Positions 27,732 through 37,037 of a stretch of 64,000 nucleotides of DNA are shown piece by piece (positions within the stretch are counted from its first letter, which is position 1; every line of letters begins with the position of its first letter). The notes under the pieces are model-generated. The model did not search any database and had not been told where the DNA came from. It saw nothing but the letters and a program-made list of their open reading frames with translations. The position numbers and the translations under genes are program-made. The DNA comes from an uncultured Clostridium sp. (GTDB taxonomy: Bacteria; Bacillota; Clostridia; TANB77; CAG-508): positions 124,001-188,000 of the forward strand of contig CABVAF010000003.1 in NCBI GenBank assembly GCA_902496295.1, read 5' to 3'.

Positions 27732-27825
27732 TTTAAATTGTAACATATGTATAATGGTTAAATAATTTTGAAATTTTTAAAATATCATAATAAATCTTAA
27801 CAATAATTGGAAAGGAGAAAACAAA

Positions 27826-28365
27826 ATGTCAAGAATAGGAAACAAACCTATTACAATACCTGACGGAGTTGAAGTTAGTCTTAATGGTAATCATATTACT
27901 GTAAAAGGACCTAAGGGAACATTAGAAAGAGATTTACATAAAAATATGCAAGTTTCTATAGAAAATAATGTTATAACAGTAATAAGACCAAATGACAATC
28001 CATCAAATAAAAGCTTACATGGATTAACAAGAACTTTAATTAGCAATATGATTAATGGTGTTGTAAATGAATATAAAAGAGAATTAGAAGTTAATGGTGT
28101 TGGTTACAGAGCACAAAAACAAGGAAACAAACTAGTAATGAACCTTGGATATTCTCATCCAGTAGAAATGTTACCACCAGAAGGAATTACATTTGATGTA
28201 CCTGATGCTAACCATATAACTGTAAGAGGAATTGACAAAGAATTAGTTGGTCAAACAGCTGCTGTAGTTAGAACAAAGAGACCACCTGAAGTATATGGAG
28301 GAAAAGGTATTAAATATGCTGAAGAGCGTATTAGACGTAAAGAAGGTAAAGCAGGTAAAAAATAA
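27826..28365 (+). CDS. rplF: 50S ribosomal protein L6
   Basis: 179 aa. Located at the factor-binding site. Shows MSRIGNKPITIPDGVEV and the C-terminal PPEVYGGKGIKYAEERIRRK. Start ATG behind aaaggagaa. Confidence 0.97.
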   Translation: MSRIGNKPITIPDGVEVSLNGNHITVKGPKGTLERDLHKNMQVSIENNVITVIRPNDNPSNKSLHGLTRTLISNMINGVVNEYKRELEVNGVGYRAQKQGNKLVMNLGYSHPVEMLPPEGITFDVPDANHITVRGIDKELVGQTAAVVRTKRPPEVYGGKGIKYAEERIRRKEGKAGKK

Positions 28366-28399
28366 TAAGTTTTAAAAAATATAGAAAGGAGCTTAAGTT

Positions 28400-28759
28400 A
28401 TGATTACAAAAACAGATAGAAAAGCAGAAAGACAAAGAAGACATATAAGAGTTCGTAGAAAAATATCTGGAACAGCTGAATGCCCAAGATTATGTGTATA
28501 TAGAAGCAATAATAATTTATTTGTTCAAGTAATTGATGATGTTGCAGGAAATACATTAGTTCAAGCCTCAACACTTGACAAAGAAATAAAAGTAAAGCAT
28601 TCTAACAAAGAAGCTGCAAAAGAAGTTGGAAGCTTAATTGCTAAGAGAGCATTAGAGAAAAATATTAAATCTGTTGTATTTGACAGAGGCGGATATATTT
28701 ATCATGGTGTTGTAAAAGAATTAGCAGATGCTGCCAGAGAAGGTGGATTAAATTTCTAA
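28400..28759 (+). CDS. rplR: 50S ribosomal protein L18
   Basis: 119 aa. 5S rRNA binder. Contains RHIRVRRKISGTAECPRLCV and a C-terminal VVFDRGGYIYHGVVKELAD stretch. Start ATG behind aaaggagct. Confidence 0.96.
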   Translation: MITKTDRKAERQRRHIRVRRKISGTAECPRLCVYRSNNNLFVQVIDDVAGNTLVQASTLDKEIKVKHSNKEAAKEVGSLIAKRALEKNIKSVVFDRGGYIYHGVVKELADAAREGGLNF

Positions 28760-28775
28760 AAAGGAGGGAAAACAA

Positions 28776-29267
28776 GTGCAATCAGAAAACAATTCAGAAT
28801 TAAAAGAGAAGGTAGTAGCAATAAATAGAGTAGCTAAGGTTGTTAAAGGTGGTAGAACTTTTAGATTTAGTGCTGTTGTTGTTGTTGGAGACGAAAATGG
28901 ACACGTAGGTGTAGGAAACGGAAAAGCAGCAGAAGTTCCAGATGCTATAAAGAAAGCTATTCAAGATGCTAAAAAGAATTTAGTAGAAGTTCCAATTGTT
29001 GGAACAACAGTTCCTCACGAATACGTAGGAAAATTCGGAAGTGCTAACGTTATGCTAAAACCAGCAGAAGAAGGTACTGGAGTTATTGCAGGAGGAAGTG
29101 TTAGACCTATATTAGAGCTTGCAGGATACAAAGATATAAGAACAAAGGTTATAGGAACAAACAATCCAAGAAACGTAGTATATGCAACTTTAGCAGGTTT
29201 AAAAAGCATGAGAACTGCAGAACAAATAGCTAAAAAAAGAGGAAAAACAGTTTCAGAAATTCTTTAA
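28776..29267 (+). CDS. rpsE: 30S ribosomal protein S5
   Basis: 163 aa with a GTG start behind aaaggagg. mRNA-entry and decoding-fidelity protein. Core KVVKGGRTFRFSAVVVVGD and GTGVIAGGSVRPILELAG. Normally rpmD (L30) would follow; here rplO comes next with only a short non-coding gap. Confidence 0.96.
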   Translation: MQSENNSELKEKVVAINRVAKVVKGGRTFRFSAVVVVGDENGHVGVGNGKAAEVPDAIKKAIQDAKKNLVEVPIVGTTVPHEYVGKFGSANVMLKPAEEGTGVIAGGSVRPILELAGYKDIRTKVIGTNNPRNVVYATLAGLKSMRTAEQIAKKRGKTVSEIL

Positions 29268-29323
29268 TATAAAATTAATTTAATATATAATTATACAGTA
29301 ATTTAAAGGAGGTGCTAGGCAAA

Positions 29324-29758
29324 ATGAAATTAGACGAACTAAAACCAGCTCAAAATAAAGAAGTTAGAAGAAGAGTAGGACGTGGAGTTGGATCTGGACT
29401 AGGAAAAACTTCAGGAAAAGGTCATAAAGGACAAAAAGCAAGATCTGGCGGTGGAGTTAGAATAGGCTTTGAAGGTGGTCAAACACCATTATATAGAAGA
29501 TTACCAAAAAGAGGATTTAATAATAAATTTGCTAAAAATTATACAGAGGTAACTTTAACAATGTTAAATAAAAGCAAAGCTACAGAAGTAACTGCTCAAA
29601 CTCTACAAGAAGAAGGAATAATAAATAAAATAAACGATGGTATAGTAGTACTTGCTACTGGAAATTTAGATAAAAAATTATCAGTAAAAGCTACAAAATT
29701 TACTAAAGCTGCAAAAGAAAAAATTGAAGCTTTAGGAGGAAAGGCCGAGGTGATTTAG
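29324..29758 (+). CDS. rplO: 50S ribosomal protein L15
   Basis: 144 aa from ATG 29324 behind aaaggaggt; an upstream GTG at 29312 lies inside that ribosome binding site. Gly-rich N-terminus GRGVGSGLGKTSGKGHKGQK, then RLPKRGFNN. Followed without a gap by secY. Confidence 0.95.
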   Translation: MKLDELKPAQNKEVRRRVGRGVGSGLGKTSGKGHKGQKARSGGGVRIGFEGGQTPLYRRLPKRGFNNKFAKNYTEVTLTMLNKSKATEVTAQTLQEEGIINKINDGIVVLATGNLDKKLSVKATKFTKAAKEKIEALGGKAEVI

Positions 29759-31081
29759 TTGTTTAAAGTAATTATAAATGCTATTAAAACACCAGAAGTC
29801 AGAAAAAAAATATTATTTACACTATTATTAATAGTTATATTTAGATTAGGCTGTTATATAACAGTTCCAGGAGTAGATACATTTGCATTAAATGATATGA
29901 TGCAAAGTTCTGGAAATACCCTTACAGGAATGATCGACTTAATTTCTGGAGGAGCCTTTTCTAGATTATCTATATTTGCAATGTCAATAAGCCCATATAT
30001 TACAGCTTCAATTGTTATACAATTACTATCATTAGTTATACCTGCTTTAGAAAGATTAACTAAAGAAGGTGGAGAAGCTGGAAGAGCTAAAATAAATAAA
30101 TATACAAAGATATTAACAATAGTTTTAGCTTTAATAGAAGGTTTAGGAATATTCTTATCTTATAAATCATCAGGAATATTTATAGGAGACAGTTCATTAA
30201 CAGGAGTATTGGTAGTCTTATCTTTAATGACAGGTACTGCATTACTTATGTGGCTTGGAGAGCAAATTACTACAAAGGGAATTGGAAATGGTATTTCAAT
30301 ACTAATCTTTGTAGGTATTGTAGCTGGTCTACCAGGAGCTGTAACTTCAATAATAGGATTAATATTTGTTAATGGTGCGTTTAGCACAACAGGATTACTA
30401 ACAGCTTTAGGAATAGCTATAGGTGCAGTAATTTTAATTGCCGGAGTTGTATTTGTACAACAAGCAGAAAGAAGAATTCCTGTACAATACGCTAAAAAAG
30501 TAGTTGGAAGAAAAATGGTTGGTGCACAAAATACACATATTCCATTAAAACTTGCTATGGCAGGAGTTATGCCAATTATATTTGCATCTGCATTTATGAC
30601 ATTCCCTGCAATGATTATACAAATATTCGTACCAGATATTGCTACACAAACAGGTTTCTGGTCAGTAATATATCAATTTTCAATTGCAACTTCTTCATCA
30701 GCAGTTCCAATTGGATATACAATAGCAAACGCACTAGTTTACTTATTACTAATAGTTGGATTTACATTCTTCTATTCATATGCAACATTCAATCCAGCAG
30801 AAATATCAAGTACGATAAAAAGAAATGGTGGATTTATACCTGGAATTAGAGCAGGTAAACCAACAACTGAATATTTATCATCTGTTATGTCTAAACTATT
30901 ATGGTTTGGTGGATTATTCTTAGCAGTTATTGCAATAATCCCTATGATGGTAAGATTTTTGCCAATAGATTTAGCATTTGGAGGAACATCAATACTAATC
31001 GTAGTAGGTGTTGCATTAGAAATGATACAACAATTAGAATCACAACTTGCAGTAAGACATTATAAAGGATTCTTAGAATAA
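29759..31081 (+). CDS. secY: Preprotein translocase subunit SecY
   Basis: 440 aa with ten transmembrane helices; the Sec protein-conducting channel. TTG start immediately after the rplO stop, with ribosome-binding sequence in the end of rplO. Shows IIFRLGCYITVPGVD-like TM1, MSISPYITASIVIQLL for TM2, and ERRIPVQYAKK in the cytoplasmic loop. Confidence 0.96.
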   Translation: MFKVIINAIKTPEVRKKILFTLLLIVIFRLGCYITVPGVDTFALNDMMQSSGNTLTGMIDLISGGAFSRLSIFAMSISPYITASIVIQLLSLVIPALERLTKEGGEAGRAKINKYTKILTIVLALIEGLGIFLSYKSSGIFIGDSSLTGVLVVLSLMTGTALLMWLGEQITTKGIGNGISILIFVGIVAGLPGAVTSIIGLIFVNGAFSTTGLLTALGIAIGAVILIAGVVFVQQAERRIPVQYAKKVVGRKMVGAQNTHIPLKLAMAGVMPIIFASAFMTFPAMIIQIFVPDIATQTGFWSVIYQFSIATSSSAVPIGYTIANALVYLLLIVGFTFFYSYATFNPAEISSTIKRNGGFIPGIRAGKPTTEYLSSVMSKLLWFGGLFLAVIAIIPMMVRFLPIDLAFGGTSILIVVGVALEMIQQLESQLAVRHYKGFLE

Positions 31082-31085
31082 TAAT

Positions 31086-31111
31086 TTAGACGTATTTAAC
31101 AATACGTCTAA
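31086..31111 (+). promoter_or_regulatory. Perfect 10-bp hairpin between secY and adk
   Basis: ttagacgtat and atacgtctaa flank a 6-base loop. There is no strong T run, so it is more likely an RNA stability or processing element, or a weak terminator. Confidence 0.5.
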
Positions 31112-31147
31112 AATTGATTTATAATATAAAATAGGAGAGTAGATATT

Positions 31148-31828
31148 ATGTATATAATAATGTTAGGTGCACCTGGAAGTGGTAAAGGTACTTTAGCAAA
31201 AGAATTGTCAAAAGAATATAATTTAGTACATATTTCAACTGGAGATATTTTCAGAGAAAATATAAGAAATGGAACAGAATTAGGAAAAAAAGCAAACGAA
31301 TATATGTCAAATGGTAGATTAGTACCAGATGACCTTACAATTGACTTAGTAAAAGATAGATTAAGTCAAGATGATGTTAAAGATGGAGCTATTTTAGATG
31401 GTTTTCCAAGAACAACATATCAGGCAGAAGAGTTAGAAAAATATATTAAAAATAATAATCCTATAGATACTGTTGCAGTTTTACTAGATATTCCAGATGA
31501 TGATTTAGTAAAAAGAGTTGTAAATAGAGTTATTTGTTCAAACAAAGAATGTGGAGCTATATATAATACAGAATTTAGAAAACCAAAGGTTGAAGGAGTT
31601 TGTGACATATGTGGTTCTGAATTAATAAAAAGAGCAGATGATAACGAAGAAACTGTAAGAGATAGGCTAAAAGTATATCATGCTAATTCTAAAGAAATAA
31701 TAGAATATTATGATACTGAGGGAGTTTTATTTACATTACACCCAAATATATATTCTGAAACAGTTTTAGAGGACAATCTGTCTAAAGTTAAGGCTCATTT
31801 ACAAGATAAAATGGGTTTAAAAATATAA
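31148..31828 (+). CDS. adk: Adenylate kinase
   Basis: 226 aa. Interconverts AMP, ADP and ATP. P-loop GAPGSGKGT (residues 7-15), AMP-site region DGFPRTTYQAE, and a zinc-type LID with four Cys (CSNKEC...CDIC), typical of Gram-positive enzymes. Placed after secY as in most Firmicutes. Confidence 0.97.
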   Translation: MYIIMLGAPGSGKGTLAKELSKEYNLVHISTGDIFRENIRNGTELGKKANEYMSNGRLVPDDLTIDLVKDRLSQDDVKDGAILDGFPRTTYQAEELEKYIKNNNPIDTVAVLLDIPDDDLVKRVVNRVICSNKECGAIYNTEFRKPKVEGVCDICGSELIKRADDNEETVRDRLKVYHANSKEIIEYYDTEGVLFTLHPNIYSETVLEDNLSKVKAHLQDKMGLKI

Positions 31829-31866
31829 AAGCAGCTATTTAATAGTAAAGGAAGAAGAAAGTTAAG

Positions 31867-32634
31867 ATGATAACAATTAAATCTGAAAAAGAAATTGAAT
31901 TAATGAGAGAAGCATGCAGAATAGCAAATTTAGCTCAAAAAGCAATCGAGGCAGAAATAAAACCAGGAATGACAACTTTGGATTTAGATAGAATAGCAGA
32001 AAAAGTAATGAGAGATAATGGGGCTATACCTGCTGAAAAAGGATATCCAAGTGGAATTAAGGGAGTTATGGACTTTCCTGGTTCTATTTGTGCTTCTGTA
32101 AATGATGAGGTAATACATGGTATCCCATCAAAAAGAACAGTTTTGAAAGATGGAGATATTGTAAGTGTCGATTTAGTAGCATATAAAAACGGATTTAATG
32201 GAGACTGCTGTAGGACATATTTAGTAGGAAATGTGAGTGAAGAAAAAAGAAGACTAGTAGAAGTAACTAAACAAGCATTTTTTGAAGGAATTAAATATGC
32301 AAAAAAAGGTTATCGCTTAGGAGATATTTGCCATGCAATAGGCGAATATGTAGAAAGTAATGGATATTCAGTTGTAAGAGAATTTCAAGGACATGGCATA
32401 GGAAGAGAAATGCATGAAGATCCAGGAATACCAAACTATGGAAAAGCAGGACATGGAGTTAAGCTAGAACCAGGTATGACTCTAGCAATAGAACCTATGG
32501 TAATTATGGGAAAAAGAAATATTTTACAATTAGATGATGGATGGACAATTGTCTCTGAGGATGGTACGCCAGCAGCACACTATGAAAATACAATTTTAAT
32601 TACAGAAAAAGAGCCAGAGATATTGACATTATAA
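31867..32634 (+). CDS. map: Methionine aminopeptidase, type I
   Basis: 255 aa. Removes initiator Met. Metal ligands are recognisable in SVDLVAYKNGFNGDCCRT (two Asp), GHGIGREMHEDP (His) and the Glu residues in EPMV and at ENTILIT. It follows adk by 38 bases. Confidence 0.95.
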   Translation: MITIKSEKEIELMREACRIANLAQKAIEAEIKPGMTTLDLDRIAEKVMRDNGAIPAEKGYPSGIKGVMDFPGSICASVNDEVIHGIPSKRTVLKDGDIVSVDLVAYKNGFNGDCCRTYLVGNVSEEKRRLVEVTKQAFFEGIKYAKKGYRLGDICHAIGEYVESNGYSVVREFQGHGIGREMHEDPGIPNYGKAGHGVKLEPGMTLAIEPMVIMGKRNILQLDDGWTIVSEDGTPAAHYENTILITEKEPEILTL

Positions 32635-32665
32635 TAATTTTAATATATAATATTAATGTTATTAC

Positions 32666-32695
32666 GTCGAATTGGCAATTTTAACTAAATTCGAC
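32666..32695 (+). promoter_or_regulatory. Inverted repeat between map and infA
   Basis: gtcgaatt and aattcgac enclose a 14-base loop, just before the infA ribosome binding site. It may be an RNA structure shaping infA translation or a processing site. Confidence 0.4.
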
Positions 32696-32715
32696 ATAAA
32701 AAATTGGAGGAAAAA

Positions 32716-32934
32716 ATGGCAAAAGAGGATGTTATAGAAGTAGAGGGAACTGTTATAGAAGCATTACCTAATACAAATTTTAAGGTTGAATTAGAAAATG
32801 GCTATGTTGTATTAGCACATATTTCTGGTAAACTTAGAATGAACTATATAAAAATTCTTCCTGGAGACAAGGTAAAAGTAGAGTTATCTCCATATGACCT
32901 TACAAAAGGAAGAATAACATGGAGAGCAAAATAA
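32716..32934 (+). CDS. infA: Translation initiation factor IF-1
   Basis: 72 aa from ATG 32716 behind ttggagg; an in-frame start at 32704 precedes the ribosome binding site. The OB fold shows MAKEDVIEVEGTVIEALPN and the C-terminal GRITWRAK. Essential initiation factor. Confidence 0.96.
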   Translation: MAKEDVIEVEGTVIEALPNTNFKVELENGYVVLAHISGKLRMNYIKILPGDKVKVELSPYDLTKGRITWRAK

Positions 32935-33042
32935 AAAAAGTCTCTTCAAATCCTAATTAAAATTTTTATAAATTTATGTAATGTAAACATTCTACAAATA
33001 GAATATAAACATTATTAAAAAATTAAGGAGAGGTGAATAGAA

Positions 33043-33156
33043 ATGAAAGTAAGACCATCAGTAAAGCCAATTTGTGACAAATGCAAAGTTATAAAAAGAA
33101 AAGGCGTTATAAGAGTAATCTGTGAAAACCCTAAACACAAACAAAGACAGGGCTAA
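33043..33156 (+). CDS. rpmJ: 50S ribosomal protein L36
   Basis: 37 aa. MKVRPSVKPICDKCKVIKRK, then C and H ligands (VICENPKHKQRQG), the zinc-binding form. Start ATG behind aaggagaggtg. It follows infA, its standard position. Confidence 0.95.
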   Translation: MKVRPSVKPICDKCKVIKRKGVIRVICENPKHKQRQG

Positions 33157-33344
33157 TTATAATTTTTTGATATTAACACTTATATAAAATTAGCGGCTGT
33201 TTCTTATATTTGTGTTTAATATATATTTGTCTTAATAAATATTATTGATTGGTTTATACCAATGCATTTCACCTTTAATATTTAAAAGACTATCAAAACA
33301 AAATAAATAAAAAATAATAAATAAAATATTTGGAGGTGCAATAA

Positions 33345-33710
33345 ATGGCTCGTTTAGCAGGAATTGATTTACCTAAGGAAAAAAGAGTAGAAATAGGATT
33401 AACTTATATTTATGGTATAGGTTTAACTAGTTCACAAAAAATCTTAAAAGAGGCTGGGGTAAATCCAGATATAAGAGTTAAAGACTTGACAGACGACCAA
33501 GTACAAGCAATTAGAAAAGCTATGGAAGGCTATAAAGTTGAGGGAGACTTAAGAAGAGAAGTAGCTCTTAACATTAAAAGACTTACAGAAATTGGATGCT
33601 ACAGAGGTTTAAGACATAGAAGAGGACTTCCAGTTAGAGGACAAAGAACAAAAACTAATGCTCGTACAAGAAAAGGTCCAAGAAAATTAGTAAGTAAGAG
33701 TAAAAAATAG
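33345..33710 (+). CDS. rpsM: 30S ribosomal protein S13
   Basis: 121 aa. Bridges the subunits and touches P-site tRNA. Shows MARLAGIDLPKEKRVEIGLT and the basic tail RGLRHRRGLPVRGQRTKTNA. A 188-base gap before it shows only a small palindrome (ttggtttataccaa). Confidence 0.97.
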   Translation: MARLAGIDLPKEKRVEIGLTYIYGIGLTSSQKILKEAGVNPDIRVKDLTDDQVQAIRKAMEGYKVEGDLRREVALNIKRLTEIGCYRGLRHRRGLPVRGQRTKTNARTRKGPRKLVSKSKK

Positions 33711-33728
33711 AGGAGGGAATAGATAGAT

Positions 33729-34130
33729 ATGGCTACAAAAAATGTAACAAAAAGAACAACAACTAGAAGAAGAGACAGAAAAAATATCGATAAAGGTATG
33801 GCTCATATTCATTCTAGCTTTAATAATACAATAGTTACAATTACTGACGTGCAAGGAAATGCTATTTCTTGGGCAAGTGCAGGAGAATTAGGTTTCAAAG
33901 GTTCAAGAAAAAGTACACCATTTGCAGCAGGAGAAGCTGCTGAAACAGCAGCAAAAGCAGCAATGGAACATGGACTAAAATCAGTAGAAGTTTTTGTTAA
34001 GGGTCCAGGTTCAGGACGTGAAGCAGCTATAAGAGCTTTACAAACAGCAGGATTGGAAATTAGTAGCATTAAAGATGTTACACCAATACCACATAATGGG
34101 TGCAGACCACCAAAAAGAAGAAGAGTTTAA
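33729..34130 (+). CDS. rpsK: 30S ribosomal protein S11
   Basis: 133 aa. Platform protein. Contains GMAHIHSSFNNTIVTITDVQ and the C-terminal TPIPHNGCRPPKRRRV. The N-terminus is unusually Thr/Arg-rich. Confidence 0.97.
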   Translation: MATKNVTKRTTTRRRDRKNIDKGMAHIHSSFNNTIVTITDVQGNAISWASAGELGFKGSRKSTPFAAGEAAETAAKAAMEHGLKSVEVFVKGPGSGREAAIRALQTAGLEISSIKDVTPIPHNGCRPPKRRRV

Positions 34131-34153
34131 TTAAAGGAAGGTGAAAATAAAAA

Positions 34154-34780
34154 ATGGCAAGATATAAAGACGAACAATGCCGTATTTGCCGTAGAGAGGG
34201 TCAAAAATTGTTCTTAAAAGGTTCAAGATGCTACACAGATAAATGCAGTATATCAAGAAGAAATTATGCTCCTGGACAAAATGGACAAAAAAGAAAAAAA
34301 TTATCTGAATACGGTACTCAATTAAGAGAAAAACAAAAAACAAAAGCTTTCTATGGAGTAGGAGAGAAACAATTTAGAAAGTATTTTGAATTAGCTTCTA
34401 AAACAAGAGGAAAAACTGGTGAAGTTTTACTTCAATTATTAGAAAGCAGACTAGATAATGTTGTATATAGATTAGGATTTGGTTCTTCAAGAGCACAATC
34501 TAGAATGTTAGTAACACATGGTGCTTTCGAAGTTAATGGTAAAAAAGTAGATATAGCATCTTATTTAGTAAAACCAGGAGATGTTATTGCAGTAAGAGAA
34601 ATAAGAAAAGATAATGGAACAATTAAAAATAATATAGAAGAAAACGCTTCAAGACCAGTTCCAGAATGGTTAGAGAAAGATGCCGAAAAATTAAGTGGAA
34701 AAGTAGTAAGATTAGCAGCTAGAGAAGATATAGATCTTCCAGTTGAGGAACATTTAATAGTAGAGCTTTACTCTAAATAA
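34154..34780 (+). CDS. rpsD: 30S ribosomal protein S4, zinc-binding type
   Basis: 208 aa. Primary 16S binder. The N-terminal region has four Cys (CRIC at 9-12 and two more near 27-32), the C+ form, and an S4 RNA-binding domain (RLDNVVYRLGFGSSRAQSR). Start ATG behind aaaggaaggtg. Confidence 0.96.
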   Translation: MARYKDEQCRICRREGQKLFLKGSRCYTDKCSISRRNYAPGQNGQKRKKLSEYGTQLREKQKTKAFYGVGEKQFRKYFELASKTRGKTGEVLLQLLESRLDNVVYRLGFGSSRAQSRMLVTHGAFEVNGKKVDIASYLVKPGDVIAVREIRKDNGTIKNNIEENASRPVPEWLEKDAEKLSGKVVRLAAREDIDLPVEEHLIVELYSK

Positions 34781-34838
34781 TAGTATATAAATTTTAGTAA
34801 GAGATTTTAAATATCTCTAAAATTATTGGGAGGTAAAA

Positions 34839-35786
34839 ATGATAGAATTTGAAAAGCCAAATATTAAATGCTTAGAATTAGACGAAGTAAAAAACTACGC
34901 CAAATTTGTATGTGAACCATTGGAAAGAGGTTATGGAATAACAATAGGAAATTCTTTAAGAAGAATATTGTTATCATCTTTACCAGGAAGTGCTATCACT
35001 AGCGTTAAGATAGATGGTGTATTACATGAATTTACCACTATACCAGATGTAGTAGAGGATGTTTCTGATATTATTCTTAATTTAAAAATGGTTAGATTAA
35101 AATTAGACAGAAATGAAGAAAAAGTTTTAAGAATAGATGTTCAAGGACCAGCAGATGTAAAAGCAGGAGATATAGTAACTGACGGAATAGTAGAAATCTT
35201 AAATCCAGATTTACATATTGCTACAGTCGAAAAAGGTGGTCATCTAGTAATGGAAATGACTGCTGAAATGGGTAGAGGATATAACTCTGCTGAAAAAAAT
35301 AAAAAACCAGAGCAAGCATTAAATGTACTTCCTATAGATTCAATTTTTACACCTGTAAAAAAAGTTAATTATTCTGTTGAGAGTACAAGAGTTGGACAAA
35401 TGATAGATTATGATAAATTAGTAATAGATGTTTGGACAGATGGTAGTTTAAAACCATATGAAGCTCTTAGCTTAGCTGCTAAAGTTATGACAGAACATTT
35501 AGAATTATTTATAGATTTATCTGAAACAGCTAAAAATACTCAAATAATGGTAGAAAAAGAAGAATCTAAGAAAGAGAAAGTTTTAGAAATGTCTATAGAA
35601 GATTTAGAATTATCTGTAAGATCATTTAACTGCTTAAAGAGAGCAGGAATATCTACAGTTGAGGATTTAACAAGCAAAACTATATCTGACATGATGAAAG
35701 TTAGAAACTTAGGTAAGAAATCTTTAGACGAAGTAACAAATAAATTACATGCATTAGGTTTAGACTTTATGAGTGATGAAGACTAA
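34839..35786 (+). CDS. rpoA: RNA polymerase alpha subunit
   Basis: 315 aa. The N-terminal dimerisation domain shows PLERGYGITIGNSLRRILLSS cut here as GYGITIGNSLRRILLSS. The C-terminal domain has RSFNCLKRAGISTVEDL and NLGKKSLDEV, which bind UP elements and activators. A small hairpin (agagat/atctct, 34800-34818) lies just upstream. Confidence 0.97.
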   Translation: MIEFEKPNIKCLELDEVKNYAKFVCEPLERGYGITIGNSLRRILLSSLPGSAITSVKIDGVLHEFTTIPDVVEDVSDIILNLKMVRLKLDRNEEKVLRIDVQGPADVKAGDIVTDGIVEILNPDLHIATVEKGGHLVMEMTAEMGRGYNSAEKNKKPEQALNVLPIDSIFTPVKKVNYSVESTRVGQMIDYDKLVIDVWTDGSLKPYEALSLAAKVMTEHLELFIDLSETAKNTQIMVEKEESKKEKVLEMSIEDLELSVRSFNCLKRAGISTVEDLTSKTISDMMKVRNLGKKSLDEVTNKLHALGLDFMSDED

Positions 35787-35809
35787 TAGGAAAAGGAGGG
35801 TAATTTAAC

Positions 35810-36334
35810 ATGGCAATAAATAGAAAATTAGGTAGAACTACAGATATTAGAAAAGCTATGCTAAAAACACAATTATCTGATTTAATCTTAAATGGTAAAA
35901 TAAATACAACAGAAGCTAGAGCAAAAGAATTAAAATCATTAGCAGATAGTATTATAGCATTAGCAGTAAAAGAAAAAGACAATTTTGATATGGTTGATGT
36001 AAAAGTTTCTAAAGCAAAATTAGATGCTAAAGGAAACAAAGTAACAGAAATAGCAAAAAGCAAAAATGGTAAAGAATACCTAAAAGTAGTTAGAGAAGAA
36101 AAAACAGAAAAAAGACAAAAAGACCAACCATCAAGATTAAATGCAAGAAGAAAAATGATGAGAATGCTAAATAAAGTTAAAGATAGCGAAGGTAACGTAA
36201 TAGACCTACCATCAAAATTATTTAACGAAATAGCTCCTAAATATGCAGATAGAGTTGGAGGATATACAAGAATTCTAAAAACAGAGCAAAGAAGAGGAGA
36301 CGCAGCAGAAATGGTAATATTACAATTAGTGTAA
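35810..36334 (+). CDS. rplQ: 50S ribosomal protein L17
   Basis: 174 aa, longer than the usual 115-125. The opening RKLGRTTDIRKAMLKTQ and the end GGYTRILKTEQRRGDAAEMV are standard. An insertion between them (about residues 60-115), rich in Lys and Glu, accounts for the length. Last gene of the supercluster, followed by a terminator. Confidence 0.95.
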   Translation: MAINRKLGRTTDIRKAMLKTQLSDLILNGKINTTEARAKELKSLADSIIALAVKEKDNFDMVDVKVSKAKLDAKGNKVTEIAKSKNGKEYLKVVREEKTEKRQKDQPSRLNARRKMMRMLNKVKDSEGNVIDLPSKLFNEIAPKYADRVGGYTRILKTEQRRGDAAEMVILQLV

Positions 36335-36375
36335 TATTATAAATCAAAATTAAATTGCATAATATAAATAAAAGA

Positions 36376-36404
36376 ATCACATGGATAAGCTATGTGGTTT
36401 TTTT
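36376..36404 (+). terminator. Terminator of the ribosomal supercluster
   Basis: atcacat pairs with atgtggt (one G-T pair) around a 9-base loop, followed by seven T residues. Confidence 0.75.
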
Positions 36405-36407
36405 ATG

Positions 36408-36454
36408 GCTTCCGCACTTCGCTTACGCTACGTTTGGTCGCTGCGCGGTACTAC
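36408..36454. other. GC-rich non-coding patch
   Basis: Right after the terminator lies about 47 bases with far higher GC than its surroundings, built of short related words (cttccgca, cttcgctta, gctacg, tcgctgcgcgg). No frame is convincing here. It may be a small dispersed repeat. Confidence 0.4.
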
Positions 36455-36556
36455 AAAACTACTTATATATGGGGCTGTATGCTTTATTATATGAAAAGAA
36501 CCAAAATGATTTAGAACACATATAATATCTATAATAAAAATATTAGGAGGCTTATT

Positions 36557-36916
36557 ATGTATGACTTTATATTAAATGGTATTTTATGGGTACTAGCACT
36601 TTATGGTTTATTTGAAATTATTAAAACAATAATATATACATATACATACACAAGTTTAAAATCTGATGGTATATATGTAATTATTGCTGCAAAAAATCAG
36701 GAAAAACGTATTGAGGTTTTTTTACGAAGTATATTATTTAGGTTTTTATATGGGAAAGAGGAATATATTAAGGATATAATAGTTACAGATTTGAATTCAA
36801 CAGATGACACTAAAAAAATTATAAATAATATCGGAAAAGATTATGACTGTATAAAAGTAGCAGATTGGAGAGAATGTAAAGAGGTTATAGATAGTATAGA
36901 TGAAGTGAAAAAGTGA
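36557..36916 (+). CDS. Small membrane-anchored protein of unknown function
   Basis: 119 aa. One or two N-terminal hydrophobic segments (about 5-30), then a soluble region in which IYVIIAAKNQEKRIEVFLRS and IIVTDLNSTDDTKKIINNI recall the nucleotide-binding half of family 2 glycosyltransferases, but it is too short to be a complete enzyme. ATG start behind ttaggagg. It stands alone between rplQ and recD2. Confidence 0.55.
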   Translation: MYDFILNGILWVLALYGLFEIIKTIIYTYTYTSLKSDGIYVIIAAKNQEKRIEVFLRSILFRFLYGKEEYIKDIIVTDLNSTDDTKKIINNIGKDYDCIKVADWRECKEVIDSIDEVKK

Positions 36917-37037
36917 AAAGGGTATTACAAAATAAGATAAAAATATTGTATAAATGAATTTAAATATTGCTAAATAAGTTGCAAAAATATTTTAAAAATT
37001 ATACAATAAGTAAAAATGACAAAAAGAGGTTTTTTAG

